Source: Aequorivita viscosa
GTDB taxonomy: Bacteria; Bacteroidota; Bacteroidia; Flavobacteriales; Flavobacteriaceae
Direction of reading: 5' to 3'
Assembly: GCF_900106795.1 (NCBI RefSeq)
Contig: NZ_FNNS01000025.1
Span: 3,771 to 52,366 of the forward strand
DNA length: 48,596 nt
In this document: positions 35,733 to 45,589 of the stretch, piece by piece
Layout of the letters: every line of letters begins with the position of its first letter
How positions within the stretch are numbered: the first letter of the stretch is position 1
Notes under the pieces: generated by a model
Seen by the model: the letters and a program-made list of their open reading frames with translations, nothing else
What the model was told of the DNA's origin: nothing
Databases searched by the model: none
Made by a program: the position numbers and the translations under genes

Positions 35733-35838
35733 GTACTAGAGGTACTGGTATACCGTGCAACAATAAGAGAGCCCACGCCCGGGTCGTGAGCAATCTGCTT
35801 ATCGTCTCGTTGCACAAAAATTACCAGTTTTCTAGTAC
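35733..35838 (-). ncRNA. Candidate structured RNA or folded element (nested four-stem hairpin)
   Basis: Nested perfect or near-perfect stems: 35733-35739 with 35832-35838, 35744-35750 with 35822-35828, 35755-35761 (GTGCAAC) with 35809-35815, ATAAG with CTTAT (35798-35802), and 35771-35777 with 35785-35791. On the minus strand the last stem gains a G-U pair, and the sequence after the structure runs into six T (complement of 35704-35709). CTTATTG near 35727 can also pair with CAATAAG at 35761-35767, an alternative fold. It lies between the sigma gene and the XRE gene. It could be an RNA (6S-like shape, Flavo-1-like, or new) or a mobile-element end. Confidence 0.45.
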
Positions 35839-35992
35839 GAGATTCAAAGCGAAAGCTTCTAATTTTTTGCTCTTAGAAGAATCGCAAATATATGTTATTG
35901 TTACAAATATAGTAAAAGTTTCCTTATGTGGTATCCTGATGCTACAATTTTTTAATCCATTTATTTGATATTCCTTTTTTAATACAGCTTTA

Positions 35993-36235
35993 ATGGAGGA
36001 TAATCAGAAAAGAACTATTTTATGCACCCTTGGTGAGAACATCAAGAAATACCGGGAATCTAAGGGTTTTAGTTATAGAGAATTAGCACAATTATGTGAT
36101 GTTGACCACAGCCAGATAAGTAAAATTGAAAAAGGACAGATAAGTTTAGAAGTGATTACTTTATGTGATATAGCCAATGGTCTTGGAGTGCATCCTAAGG
36201 ATTTGTTGGATATTGAGTTCAATATCCAACAATAA
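35993..36235 (+). CDS. Small XRE family transcriptional regulator
   Basis: An 80-residue protein that is almost wholly an XRE/Cro-type helix-turn-helix (LGENIKKYRESKGFSYRELAQLC, then DVDHSQISKIEKGQISLEV). ATG at 35993. It precedes, in the same direction, the giant STAND NTPase gene (211-base gap). Small XRE proteins often control defence genes, so it may repress the operon behind it. This is inference from position. It could equally be the remnant regulator of the mobile element that brought the island. Confidence 0.88.
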   Translation: MEDNQKRTILCTLGENIKKYRESKGFSYRELAQLCDVDHSQISKIEKGQISLEVITLCDIANGLGVHPKDLLDIEFNIQQ

Positions 36236-36446
36236 ATTATTACATATCCGTCAGAATCCAATACCTTTCCAAAAGTTTTCCTTCATCAAAAGTAATTAAG
36301 TATAAAATCCTATTCTCTAGAACATTACACTCTACTTTATTAAGATATTTACTCGTGATTAATTAATAGTAAAAATATACTATAAATGGCACGGCTTTAA
36401 ATATTCAGTATGTGAAGTTTGTATATTTACTGAAATTATATTTTAA

Positions 36447-39400
36447 ATGTCTATTAAGAAAACAATTCCAGATGCAGATTTATCAAGTGCCGGTGATGAT
36501 TTTCATATTCTATGGGCTATCAAAAAGTCTCTTGATTTATTGAATTTTGATGAAAGAGGATTACAAGCCGTAACAATTGAGGGTGTCGAGGAGAACGCCT
36601 CAAAAAAATTAGACCCTTATGGAGAAAAGTTTTTAGGGATAGACCTTACCGAATATTATGGGGGTAAGGATTTTAAAAGTGCAGACACAATTTGTATATC
36701 TCAATTAAAATATAGTACAAGGCGAGCAGATGAGAATTTTACATACTCTAAACTTTATAATGGTAAGAAATCTTATAAAGGGTCTATTATTCATCGATTA
36801 GCAACAACGTTTAAAGCATTTTTAGACGAATACGGAAGAGATGAAGTAATTAGAAAAACAACTATAAAGTTAGTCAGTAATAGAAGCATAAATTCTAACC
36901 ACTTAAATCAAATTAATAAACTACAAGGATTTCTACGTAAAAATAAAAGGCCTCTAAGCTTCAACACTGCTTTAAAAAATTTTCCTGATATATCAAGAGA
37001 TTCATTTGATAAATTGAGAAATGCTTCGGACTTGAATTTAGTAGATTATACGGATTTTATAAGACTACTTGATTTTGAAGATTGTGGAACGAATTCGAGA
37101 CAGGTATTAGAATTTGAGTTAATAAAATCTATATCCGAAACAGGCATAAAATCGCGCAATCAATTCAATTCATTGTTTCAAATGATTTGGAGAAAAATGA
37201 TGCCCGAAAGTGAAGGAGAAAGGACAATAACCTTGATTGATGTAGTCGCTAATTATGGGTTTAGTAGTATTGAGAACCTTTTTCCAGTGTCTCAAAATTT
37301 TGAGGAAAGTCCAAATGCAGTAAAAAGAGGACAGTTAGATGAAATAATTTCTCTTATTGGAGGCAATACCACCTATTTGCCAATCTGTATTCACGGTGGA
37401 GCAGGTATAGGTAAATCAACTATTATCCATCAAGTTAAAAATAAACTTCCTGAATATTCAGAATGTATTTTATTTGATTGCTATGGTGCAGGTAAGTATC
37501 AGAATCCAGAGGATAAAAGGCATTTACATAGGAAAGCCATTACACAATTAGCAAATGAATTAGCTAAGAATGTCGGAGCGGACTTTCTGCTTATTCAGAA
37601 TGAGTCTGATGATGTTTATTTAACTGAGTTCATTAAAAGAATAAAGAGAGGTGTAGAAATTTTAAGAAACAGAAATCCTCTTGCTTCTCTTGTATTTATT
37701 ATAGATGCAGCCGACAATAGTATTACGGCAGCCCGGAATAATGGAGAAAAGAGTTTTGTCGAAGACCTCATGAATATAGAAATTCCAGAAGGATGTCATT
37801 TTATTGTAACATCAAGAACGTATCGAAAAGACTCACTTCTCCTACCAGATAAATATCTTGATATTGAATTAAAACCATTTAGTTTAGATGAAACAACTTT
37901 ATTTATAAAAAAGAGTTTTCCTGATATCACAGATGAAGAAATTTTGGAATTTCATAAATATACAAAGGGCATTCCACGTGTTCAATTCTATTCATTAGAC
38001 CTTAGAGAGCAGGGGATAAATGAAATTATAAACTATCTTAAACCAAATGGAAAGACCGTAGAAGATTTGATTTTAGACAAGATTGAACAAGCCATTATTA
38101 GAATAGGAAAAGATAAAAGACCTCTTGTCGGGGAGTTTTTTAAATTATTAATTTCTCTTCCAAGACCAGTTCCTATTGAATACCTATCAGAAATATTAAA
38201 TGTTGAAATAAGTTTCTTAAGCGACCTTTCGTTTGATATTTGGAACGGTCTAATTTTAGAAGATGGTTTGTTGCGTTTTAGAGACGAGGACTTCGAGAAT
38301 TATGTAAAGCAAACCTATCAAAGCACGAAGGAAGAATTAAAACAAATAGCTAAGTTATTCTTAAATAAAGCAAAAACAGATGAGTATGCCTCAATTAATT
38401 TAGGAAGTCTTCTGTTTACTGCCGACTATAAAAATGAATTAGTTGAAATAGTTCTAAAGAGAGAATTATTAGAGTTTCCAAAAGACACTATACGAAATAA
38501 AGAAGTTTATGCCAATAGAACTAAGTTGGCTTTAAAAGTAAGTAAGGATGTTCAAGATAGTCTAACCTATTTCAAATTGTTATTTATTGCAGCAGAGGAA
38601 TCTAAAACAGATAAGGCTCTTACACAATTATTGATAGGTTATCCCGACTTAGTCTCTAGATTTGGAGATGAAATTTCATTATCCAGACTTAAGTTAAAAT
38701 CAAATGAAAAGCCTTGGGGCGGTTCATTTCATTTAAAATTAGCAGGAATATATTCACGTAGAGTAGAAAACAAAGAGATAGCTTTAAAACACCTAAAAAC
38801 AGCCCACGAATGGATTAACTGGAGAAGGTCGAAAAAGGACGAAGAGTTAAGAGACTATACTATAGAAACTATTGATATAGCTTATGAAGCGGAGGCTGTT
38901 TTAAGAATATTTGGTACTGAAAAGGCTATTGAAACAATTAATAGATGGAGACCAAAAGAGATTAGACTTTCCGTAGGCAATTATTTGGTTGAAAATATTA
39001 TTAGCTATTCTAAAAATGAAGAAATTAATTCGTGGTTGAAATACCCAAAGTTTCGTTTAGTTTCTCAAGTATTCATGATTTGCAAATCCTTTCAATATGG
39101 CATTCCTATAAATTACGGCATCAATTCTATTGCCATTCGTTTAGCAAATGTATTGCCAAGAGTTCAAACTGAATTCAAAGAAAATTTCAAGCAGTTAATT
39201 ATACAATTCTGTGGAATATTAGCATATCATAAAATTGATGCAGAGATTATACTTGGTGTTTTGGCAGAAATAAAAACCAAGCCATTAGAAAGGATTCCAT
39301 ATTTCTACAATAGTTATTCTGATAAAGATGAAGAAAAGGTAATGAGCAACTTTTTGACTAAGGAAACTCTAATACTTTCACTAAATGAAGAAGAAGCCGA

Positions 39401-42400
39401 TTTAGAAAATTTCTACCCAGAGAAGTTTAATGATATAGACAAGATTAAAGACTATGAGAAGAGAAATTCTTTAGAAAGGGATAAAAAGGAATTTACAGGA
39501 TTTTATAAATATGCCATTGCTATCTTTCAACTACATTCCGATATTTTAACTGGAAGAATTGATAAAAAAGTTTGCTTGGCGAAATTTCAGAGTATTTGCA
39601 GCAAAATTCATAAAGATTATGATTTCAAATATCAGAATAGACATTGGTCAAATGATCGGCTAATATTTTTATCAGGAAAATTAACTGAAATTGCGTTAAT
39701 ATTTCAAGATACCTTTAAACTAATAGATTTAATAATTAGTTCATTCGACAGTAAAACTGATAAATTAAGGCTTCGGTTTGAAGTGCTAAATAAAATAATC
39801 TTACAGAAAGATTTACTTAAGATTTCATATAAATTAATAGACGAATCTGACAAAATAATTAAGGCTTCAGATATATCAGCTAAAGAAATTACTGATAATT
39901 ATATTAAATGTCTGCTTTTGAGTAGTAAAATAGATGGTTCATTTGGTCAATATTTCTTTGACGAAGCAATAAAAGCAACTTCTGAGATTGACTACGAGGC
40001 ATTCACTCAAATTTTATCTATATACTATTTATCAGGAACAGGAATAACAAAACCGAATCCTAAATTAGCTTACGAGTATGCTCGTTTTATTGAATATTGT
40101 GATGTGAAGTTGGGCTATTATGATAAAAAGCACTTTCCATATTTAGAAGGATTGTTAGGTATTGGTAATATTGACACTTCCTCAATGTTTGCAACAATAT
40201 GCAGATGGCATCATAGAAATATTGTTTCTATTGGTAGAAGAATAAATTCTCTAACCAAGAGAGCGTTGGAAAAGGGATATATTGACCATATTGTTTCATC
40301 GTCTTTACTCCCTTTAAAAATAAATTACAATTATGAAGAATTGGAGCAATTATATAAGCTACTCATTCAGAAGTTTGATGAGACAAGTAACTCAGAAGCT
40401 AAAGACACATTCATAAAAGAGGAGTTTCGCAACCTACAATTTGATAAGGACAAACACTTCGTGAGAAAGATTTATGATGAAATAAAGTCTGGAAAATTCA
40501 TTGATAAAAGCACAGTATCTGAAATCAAAAATTATATAGATTTTTTAGATTCTCTTGAAAACAAAAAAGAGGAAAATTCAAATATAGGTAATTTTAATAA
40601 AGAAGACTTTCAGCACAATATTGATTTATCAGCAATAGATATTTCCTCAACAAAAGAATTGGAAAAAGCAATTGATTCTATTATTGTAAATAATGCTGAT
40701 AGCTACAATCATCGTTGGAATATTGAAAATTTTCTCTCAGATATTGTAGATAAATGTACTCCGAATGAATATATCCAGTTCCTAAACGCTTTAGTAGATG
40801 TCAATGAGAAATTACTTGATTTTCACACATTCGAAAATATTATAAAAAAAACCATTGAAGAATGGGCTTATTATCCCGATATAAAAAAGTGGAAGCAAGA
40901 AAAATTTGAATATATCTTATTAATCAAACTTCAATACTTTGATTATGGTAATACGTTAAGCATTTGGTCTATAAAGCAATTTGCTAATTTATTTTCTATT
41001 AATGCCAACCAACTGGCAGATGTTATGATAGAAATTTTGCCTCAAAAAATAGACTTACTTTCAGGCGAATCAATTTATAGTTCCTTTGAATTGATTAAAA
41101 ACAAACTCACACCAAACGAAAATGAAGAATTGTTAGAGTGGGTTTTTGAAAGATGGAATAATAAGATTAAGCCTGATTTTGCGGATGGTGCTTGGTGTGA
41201 TGAACTAACACCTCCAACAGATAGTAATCAGAGCATAGCTTATTTTTTGAGATTTCTTTTAGGTTATCCAGACAAAAAAATACGATGGAGAGCAATTCAT
41301 TCTATTAGAAGATTAGCGAAACTCAATAATGCTGAAATACTTGAAGTCTTACTGGAAAAGCAAAATGAAAAAAACTGCTTTCCGTTTCAGAATAAAGACT
41401 ATATCTATTATTGGATGTCTGCAAAGTTGTACTTATGGATAGCAATAGAAAGAATTTCTCTCGAAAACCCTAATATTCTTACTCAATTTAAAGATGTCTT
41501 TTATAATAATTTGATGGATGAGGATTTACCTCACGTACTTATAAGACAATACATTAAGAAGACCTGCTTAAATCTTTACACGATTGACAACACTATTTTT
41601 TCTAAAGTTGAGTTCCAAAATATTAAAAGTATTAATGTCACTAAATTGGGTTATGTAGAAGAAAAAAAATATGATAGGAAACAAAGAAGGTATTCGAATA
41701 AATTTCAAAATGAATGGCAATTCCATTTTAATGCTTTAGATACTTTACCTTATTGGTATAGTAATATTGGAGATGTTTTTAACTTATCCCAATTTGATGT
41801 TGCTGATATTGCAGATAAAATTATAACTCAGGAATGGGGCATTACCGGAGATGTTAACGAAGGTGATTTTATTAGAGATCAATTGAGTGAAAGAGAGTGG
41901 TATTTAACACGAAATGATCATGGAAGTAATCCTAAAATTGAAGATTTATCAATATATTTTGAGTACCATGCAATGTATTGTGCAGCTAATTTTTTATTAG
42001 AAAACGAACCTTTACTTGAAACTGATTATTGGGATAGCTGGGAGCATTGGTTAAATTCAGAAGGTAACGCTTTTGATAATTTTTGGATATCAGATTTGAG
42101 AGACCCTATACCTCTTAAATTAGAATATTGGAAAAACAATTTTGAAAAATTTGATGTGGAGTGGAGAGATAATATCTCTGAAGAGTATTTTGATAAATGT
42201 ATCGGTTTTCTGAGTGAAAAAAATAATAAATGGTTAATCGTTGGTGGAGGAACAACAAAATATTTTGGGGTTAATCAAGAGTCTATAAGTGTAAAGTCCA
42301 GTTTAGTATCCAAAAAGGGTGCTGAAGCTCTACTTCGCGCATTACAAACAGCTAAAGATAGTTATGATTATTCAAATCCTTATGAAGAAGTTGATGAGGA

Positions 42401-42905
42401 TGAATACGATAAAAAAACAATTGATGAAAACGGATTTTGCATAAAAGGATGGTTGATTGATGTTACCAGTAGATATGAAGGACTTGATTCACATGATTCT
42501 TTATATAATAAAACTTCAAAAGGATATATTAAGTTTGGTAATATAGTTCATAAATATTTTAAAATTCAATATGATAATTTTTACAAAAATGGCTATTTAG
42601 AAACTCAACCAATCAGCCTATTTGAAAATTGGAATGAAATTTCAGATGAAGATTTGCGGTATCGAAAATATAATAGAGATATAGAATCCTCTGGAAGCCT
42701 TTTTAAAGTGAAAAGCAACTTCATATTAAGTCTTTTGAAAACCCTAGATAAATCCTTATTGATAAGGTGTATAGTTGAAAGACAACTTGAAGAGCGGAAA
42801 TATCGAGAAAGGTATGGGGACAATAGTAACCAAGTTAAATTATATTTAATAAAGTCAGATGGAACAGTTAAAACACTCCGAGGAAGAGATTATAAAATTG
42901 GGTAA
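36447..42905 (+). CDS. Giant nuclease-STAND NTPase, Avs-like antiviral sensor
   Basis: A 2152-residue protein. The N-terminal domain (about residues 1-190) has the look of a Cap4/DUF4297-type PD-(D/E)xK nuclease: GDDFHILWAIKKSLDLLN, then D in a TEYYGG region, then QLK at residues 86-88. The centre is a STAND-type P-loop NTPase: Walker A GGAGIGKST with K323, Walker B VFIIDAAD with D420, and the sensor segment HFIVTSRTY. Residues from about 650 to the end are a long helical, poorly patterned region, as expected for target-sensing repeats. The plan nuclease-STAND-large helical sensor is that of AVAST (Avs) proteins, especially Avs3/4, which bind phage terminase or portal and then cut DNA. The clade is not assigned. 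The last 47 bases overlap the next gene. Confidence 0.85.
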   Translation: MSIKKTIPDADLSSAGDDFHILWAIKKSLDLLNFDERGLQAVTIEGVEENASKKLDPYGEKFLGIDLTEYYGGKDFKSADTICISQLKYSTRRADENFTYSKLYNGKKSYKGSIIHRLATTFKAFLDEYGRDEVIRKTTIKLVSNRSINSNHLNQINKLQGFLRKNKRPLSFNTALKNFPDISRDSFDKLRNASDLNLVDYTDFIRLLDFEDCGTNSRQVLEFELIKSISETGIKSRNQFNSLFQMIWRKMMPESEGERTITLIDVVANYGFSSIENLFPVSQNFEESPNAVKRGQLDEIISLIGGNTTYLPICIHGGAGIGKSTIIHQVKNKLPEYSECILFDCYGAGKYQNPEDKRHLHRKAITQLANELAKNVGADFLLIQNESDDVYLTEFIKRIKRGVEILRNRNPLASLVFIIDAADNSITAARNNGEKSFVEDLMNIEIPEGCHFIVTSRTYRKDSLLLPDKYLDIELKPFSLDETTLFIKKSFPDITDEEILEFHKYTKGIPRVQFYSLDLREQGINEIINYLKPNGKTVEDLILDKIEQAIIRIGKDKRPLVGEFFKLLISLPRPVPIEYLSEILNVEISFLSDLSFDIWNGLILEDGLLRFRDEDFENYVKQTYQSTKEELKQIAKLFLNKAKTDEYASINLGSLLFTADYKNELVEIVLKRELLEFPKDTIRNKEVYANRTKLALKVSKDVQDSLTYFKLLFIAAEESKTDKALTQLLIGYPDLVSRFGDEISLSRLKLKSNEKPWGGSFHLKLAGIYSRRVENKEIALKHLKTAHEWINWRRSKKDEELRDYTIETIDIAYEAEAVLRIFGTEKAIETINRWRPKEIRLSVGNYLVENIISYSKNEEINSWLKYPKFRLVSQVFMICKSFQYGIPINYGINSIAIRLANVLPRVQTEFKENFKQLIIQFCGILAYHKIDAEIILGVLAEIKTKPLERIPYFYNSYSDKDEEKVMSNFLTKETLILSLNEEEADLENFYPEKFNDIDKIKDYEKRNSLERDKKEFTGFYKYAIAIFQLHSDILTGRIDKKVCLAKFQSICSKIHKDYDFKYQNRHWSNDRLIFLSGKLTEIALIFQDTFKLIDLIISSFDSKTDKLRLRFEVLNKIILQKDLLKISYKLIDESDKIIKASDISAKEITDNYIKCLLLSSKIDGSFGQYFFDEAIKATSEIDYEAFTQILSIYYLSGTGITKPNPKLAYEYARFIEYCDVKLGYYDKKHFPYLEGLLGIGNIDTSSMFATICRWHHRNIVSIGRRINSLTKRALEKGYIDHIVSSSLLPLKINYNYEELEQLYKLLIQKFDETSNSEAKDTFIKEEFRNLQFDKDKHFVRKIYDEIKSGKFIDKSTVSEIKNYIDFLDSLENKKEENSNIGNFNKEDFQHNIDLSAIDISSTKELEKAIDSIIVNNADSYNHRWNIENFLSDIVDKCTPNEYIQFLNALVDVNEKLLDFHTFENIIKKTIEEWAYYPDIKKWKQEKFEYILLIKLQYFDYGNTLSIWSIKQFANLFSINANQLADVMIEILPQKIDLLSGESIYSSFELIKNKLTPNENEELLEWVFERWNNKIKPDFADGAWCDELTPPTDSNQSIAYFLRFLLGYPDKKIRWRAIHSIRRLAKLNNAEILEVLLEKQNEKNCFPFQNKDYIYYWMSAKLYLWIAIERISLENPNILTQFKDVFYNNLMDEDLPHVLIRQYIKKTCLNLYTIDNTIFSKVEFQNIKSINVTKLGYVEEKKYDRKQRRYSNKFQNEWQFHFNALDTLPYWYSNIGDVFNLSQFDVADIADKIITQEWGITGDVNEGDFIRDQLSEREWYLTRNDHGSNPKIEDLSIYFEYHAMYCAANFLLENEPLLETDYWDSWEHWLNSEGNAFDNFWISDLRDPIPLKLEYWKNNFEKFDVEWRDNISEEYFDKCIGFLSEKNNKWLIVGGGTTKYFGVNQESISVKSSLVSKKGAEALLRALQTAKDSYDYSNPYEEVDEDEYDKKTIDENGFCIKGWLIDVTSRYEGLDSHDSLYNKTSKGYIKFGNIVHKYFKIQYDNFYKNGYLETQPISLFENWNEISDEDLRYRKYNRDIESSGSLFKVKSNFILSLLKTLDKSLLIRCIVERQLEERKYRERYGDNSNQVKLYLIKSDGTVKTLRGRDYKIG

Positions 42906-43542
42906 AAAGCTAATAAAGGAATTAGATTTAGAATACTCCTCAAATATTTTAGCAAGATGGATGTCTCACTATCTGGCTGAATTAATACAGAACATTGATA
43001 ACACAGTGTCAGGAGAAAAAAAGAAGTTATTACAAAAAGAATGTTGTGATATAATTTTAAAAATATGGTCTAATAAGGAAAACTTACCGATAAGAAAGCC
43101 ATTGGAGGACCTAAAACCTGTGATGGAAGTTTTACAAGTGTTAAAAGAGAAAAAAGAGGTAAGTATATTACCCCGCTGGATTGAATACAATTCTTTCCCT
43201 CGTGATAATGAATGGGCATCCTTTGTCGATCTTGTTAAAAATAATTCTGAAAAAATCTTTAATAAAGTTGTTCAAATGAATTTACACAAAGATATTCTGT
43301 ATAAAGACGAAGAGTGGATAAAAGAAAACAAGGCTTTTCTTAGCAAAGAACAAATAGGTTTTATTGAACTCATTGATATTATGAATAAAAGTAATCTTGA
43401 AAAAAGTGTTGTTGATTTGAATGATTTTGAGATGTCAGATGACAATTTGCATAGAATAAAATTCATCTTCGATGATTTGGAAAAACTGATTAATGAACAA
43501 AAGGAAAAATTATTAGAAATAAAAAGGAATTACATAGATTAA
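42859..43542 (+). CDS. Overlapping accessory protein of the STAND gene
   Basis: A 227-residue helical, charged protein with no signal peptide, membrane segment or motif that I know. Its ATG lies inside the last 16 codons of the giant gene, in another frame (overlap 47 bases), which suggests strict co-expression. The N-terminal half has a tryptophan and hydrophobic pattern (LARWMSHYLAELIQ, CCDIILKIWSNKENLPIR), and the C-terminal end is a coiled coil (residues 195-225). Length and overlap imply a small partner protein. Regulator, co-sensor or immunity-like roles are possible. Confidence 0.75.
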   Translation: MEQLKHSEEEIIKLGKKLIKELDLEYSSNILARWMSHYLAELIQNIDNTVSGEKKKLLQKECCDIILKIWSNKENLPIRKPLEDLKPVMEVLQVLKEKKEVSILPRWIEYNSFPRDNEWASFVDLVKNNSEKIFNKVVQMNLHKDILYKDEEWIKENKAFLSKEQIGFIELIDIMNKSNLEKSVVDLNDFEMSDDNLHRIKFIFDDLEKLINEQKEKLLEIKRNYID

Positions 43543-43729
43543 TTTTTTTGAGAATAATCCTTTAACAACACATTTGTTCATTGTAGGACTATGACCTTTG
43601 TAAGTAATTATCCATAAACGTTTTTCAATTGGTTAAAGCAAATTCTATATCTTGGTTAATATTTTTTAGGTTATAATTGCTTAAGGAGTTTGAAAATTAA
43701 ATATGAAGAAATGAAAGAATATTAGATAG

Positions 43730-45469
43730 ATGGCCACCAGTACAATATATACCTTAAACAACTTTTACGAGAATCTTAAAAATGATAGATTAAGTTCTAC
43801 GGATGCAAAAAAGGTGAATGATTCTGTAAGAATAGATGCAACAAATCTAACTTGGAAAACAAGGAGTTTATATTATGTTTTCTTTGAAGAAACAGTTGAG
43901 GTAACTGACGTCGATATTAATCTCGGATTGCATTTCGTAGGGTGTACTTTTAATAAGGGAATTGTTTTCAATAATGTAAAGAATACTGGTTTGCCTAAAG
44001 CGGATGAGGACAATAATGAAGGTGTTTATTTTCTTAACTGCAAAGCACAATATATTTCTTTTCAAAATGGGTGCGATATTAAGAGAGGGGTTGGGATATA
44101 TGGTAAATGTGAAATTCAACAACTTGTCCTATTGCAAAGCAAAATTGATAATGGGGGCATAAAGATCAAGGAAAGTTCCATATCTATATTATTTGACATA
44201 TCAAATTGCATTTTTCCCGTAAGAATTGATAACTCTGAAATTAATACTTTCCGTGTGGAAACTTTAACCGGGGATATTACGCTTATTAATACAAAATTTT
44301 CAGACTGGGTAAAATTTTGGAATATTGAATGTCCAAATAGTCTTACACTAAACAACAATACTTTTAAACAGGACTTTGATGTAAGAGCGAGTAGGTTAAA
44401 AGGATTTTTTATTCATGGCGATACCTTTCATAGAAAAGGGAAGTTTGAAAACCGAGATGATTCCGGGAATAATTTCGATACTTTTCTAAACGAAATTTAC
44501 ATTACAGAGGCAAATTTTATAGAGGGTTTTGAGTTTGATGGAATGAGCAGGAAGCTTAAAAAATTAACTTTACGAATGTCTCCTAATTTCCAAGGCGTTC
44601 TAAGAATAATTGGCTGGAAAATCCACGAAACTTGGATAACGGGAATAAACCAAAATTTAAAACTCATTTTGAAAAGAATTGATTTTAAAAGAATCATGAT
44701 TAATGATTTTTCAAATTTTGGCGTAATCAGTTTTGATGAATGTAATGCAGACAATAATAATTTTAGTAGTGAAGATGATCCTGATAGCTCCTTTCACGTT
44801 TCTAATAGTAGTTTAAGTAACACGAGATTTTCAGAATTTGATTTTGACAGTTTTGATTTTATAAGTTTTACAAATGCTTCCTTAGATGGTATAGAAGCAT
44901 CTAATGTAAGATGGTTTTCAGAAGATAAACTTCAAATCAATGGAGACAGACCACAAAACGAAATTGGTTTTCGCAGAAGCAGAGAAATTTATAGACAAAT
45001 TAAACAATCATTAAAATCTAAGGGAAACCAAATTGACAGTTTGATTTTTCAGGCAAGAGAAATGCGGGCCTATCGAAATGAATTAAAAAAATCTGGCAAT
45101 TATGGTCTTTCAGATAAAATAATAATGACGGTAAGTCAATCTAATAGCTATGGGGTAAATTGGTTGAAACCTTTGGGATGGATTATTATTATAACATTTT
45201 TCACGTACATAATATGTTTGCCAATGTTTTCTGAAAATATGGTTTATGATAGTTCCGCTGATTTTGTTTCTTGTGAGAAGTTCTATAATGAATTTATAAT
45301 CAAATTACCTGCATTTGCTCAGATGTTTAATCCAGTAAGGAAATTTTCAATAACTTATGGAGAAAACGCTACTACAGCTTTGTACTTTTTGGATTTGCTG
45401 CACAGAGCAATATTGGGAATTTTAATTTTTCAACTAATTAGAGCGTTTAGGAGGCTTTCAAATAAATAG
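43730..45469 (+). CDS. Beta-helix protein with two C-terminal membrane helices (candidate membrane effector)
   Basis: A 579-residue protein. Residues about 55-400 form short repeating beta segments with I/V/F/L-rich strands separated by N, D and S turns, as in pentapeptide-repeat or right-handed beta-helix proteins (for example FNNVKN, LINTKF, LTLNNNTF, FISFTNASL). Residues 420-470 form a conserved helical linker (RREIYRQIKQSLKSKG-like, then AREMRAYRNELKK). Two membrane helices follow (about 480-502 and 550-575). Beta-helix proteins with C-terminal membrane pairs occur as putative pore or channel effectors in defence islands. It faces the same way as, and lies 120 bases before, the KAP-like NTPase gene. 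I infer a two-gene system. Confidence 0.65.
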   Translation: MATSTIYTLNNFYENLKNDRLSSTDAKKVNDSVRIDATNLTWKTRSLYYVFFEETVEVTDVDINLGLHFVGCTFNKGIVFNNVKNTGLPKADEDNNEGVYFLNCKAQYISFQNGCDIKRGVGIYGKCEIQQLVLLQSKIDNGGIKIKESSISILFDISNCIFPVRIDNSEINTFRVETLTGDITLINTKFSDWVKFWNIECPNSLTLNNNTFKQDFDVRASRLKGFFIHGDTFHRKGKFENRDDSGNNFDTFLNEIYITEANFIEGFEFDGMSRKLKKLTLRMSPNFQGVLRIIGWKIHETWITGINQNLKLILKRIDFKRIMINDFSNFGVISFDECNADNNNFSSEDDPDSSFHVSNSSLSNTRFSEFDFDSFDFISFTNASLDGIEASNVRWFSEDKLQINGDRPQNEIGFRRSREIYRQIKQSLKSKGNQIDSLIFQAREMRAYRNELKKSGNYGLSDKIIMTVSQSNSYGVNWLKPLGWIIIITFFTYIICLPMFSENMVYDSSADFVSCEKFYNEFIIKLPAFAQMFNPVRKFSITYGENATTALYFLDLLHRAILGILIFQLIRAFRRLSNK

Positions 45470-45589
45470 TAAACTTTATGAGATAGACCTAAATTATTTT
45501 TTATCCTTTAATGTAGCGATTATTTCATTTCGGAGATCTTGAAGTCTCTTTTTAAAATTGGTGATTTATTTTAATAAATTTTAATTGAT

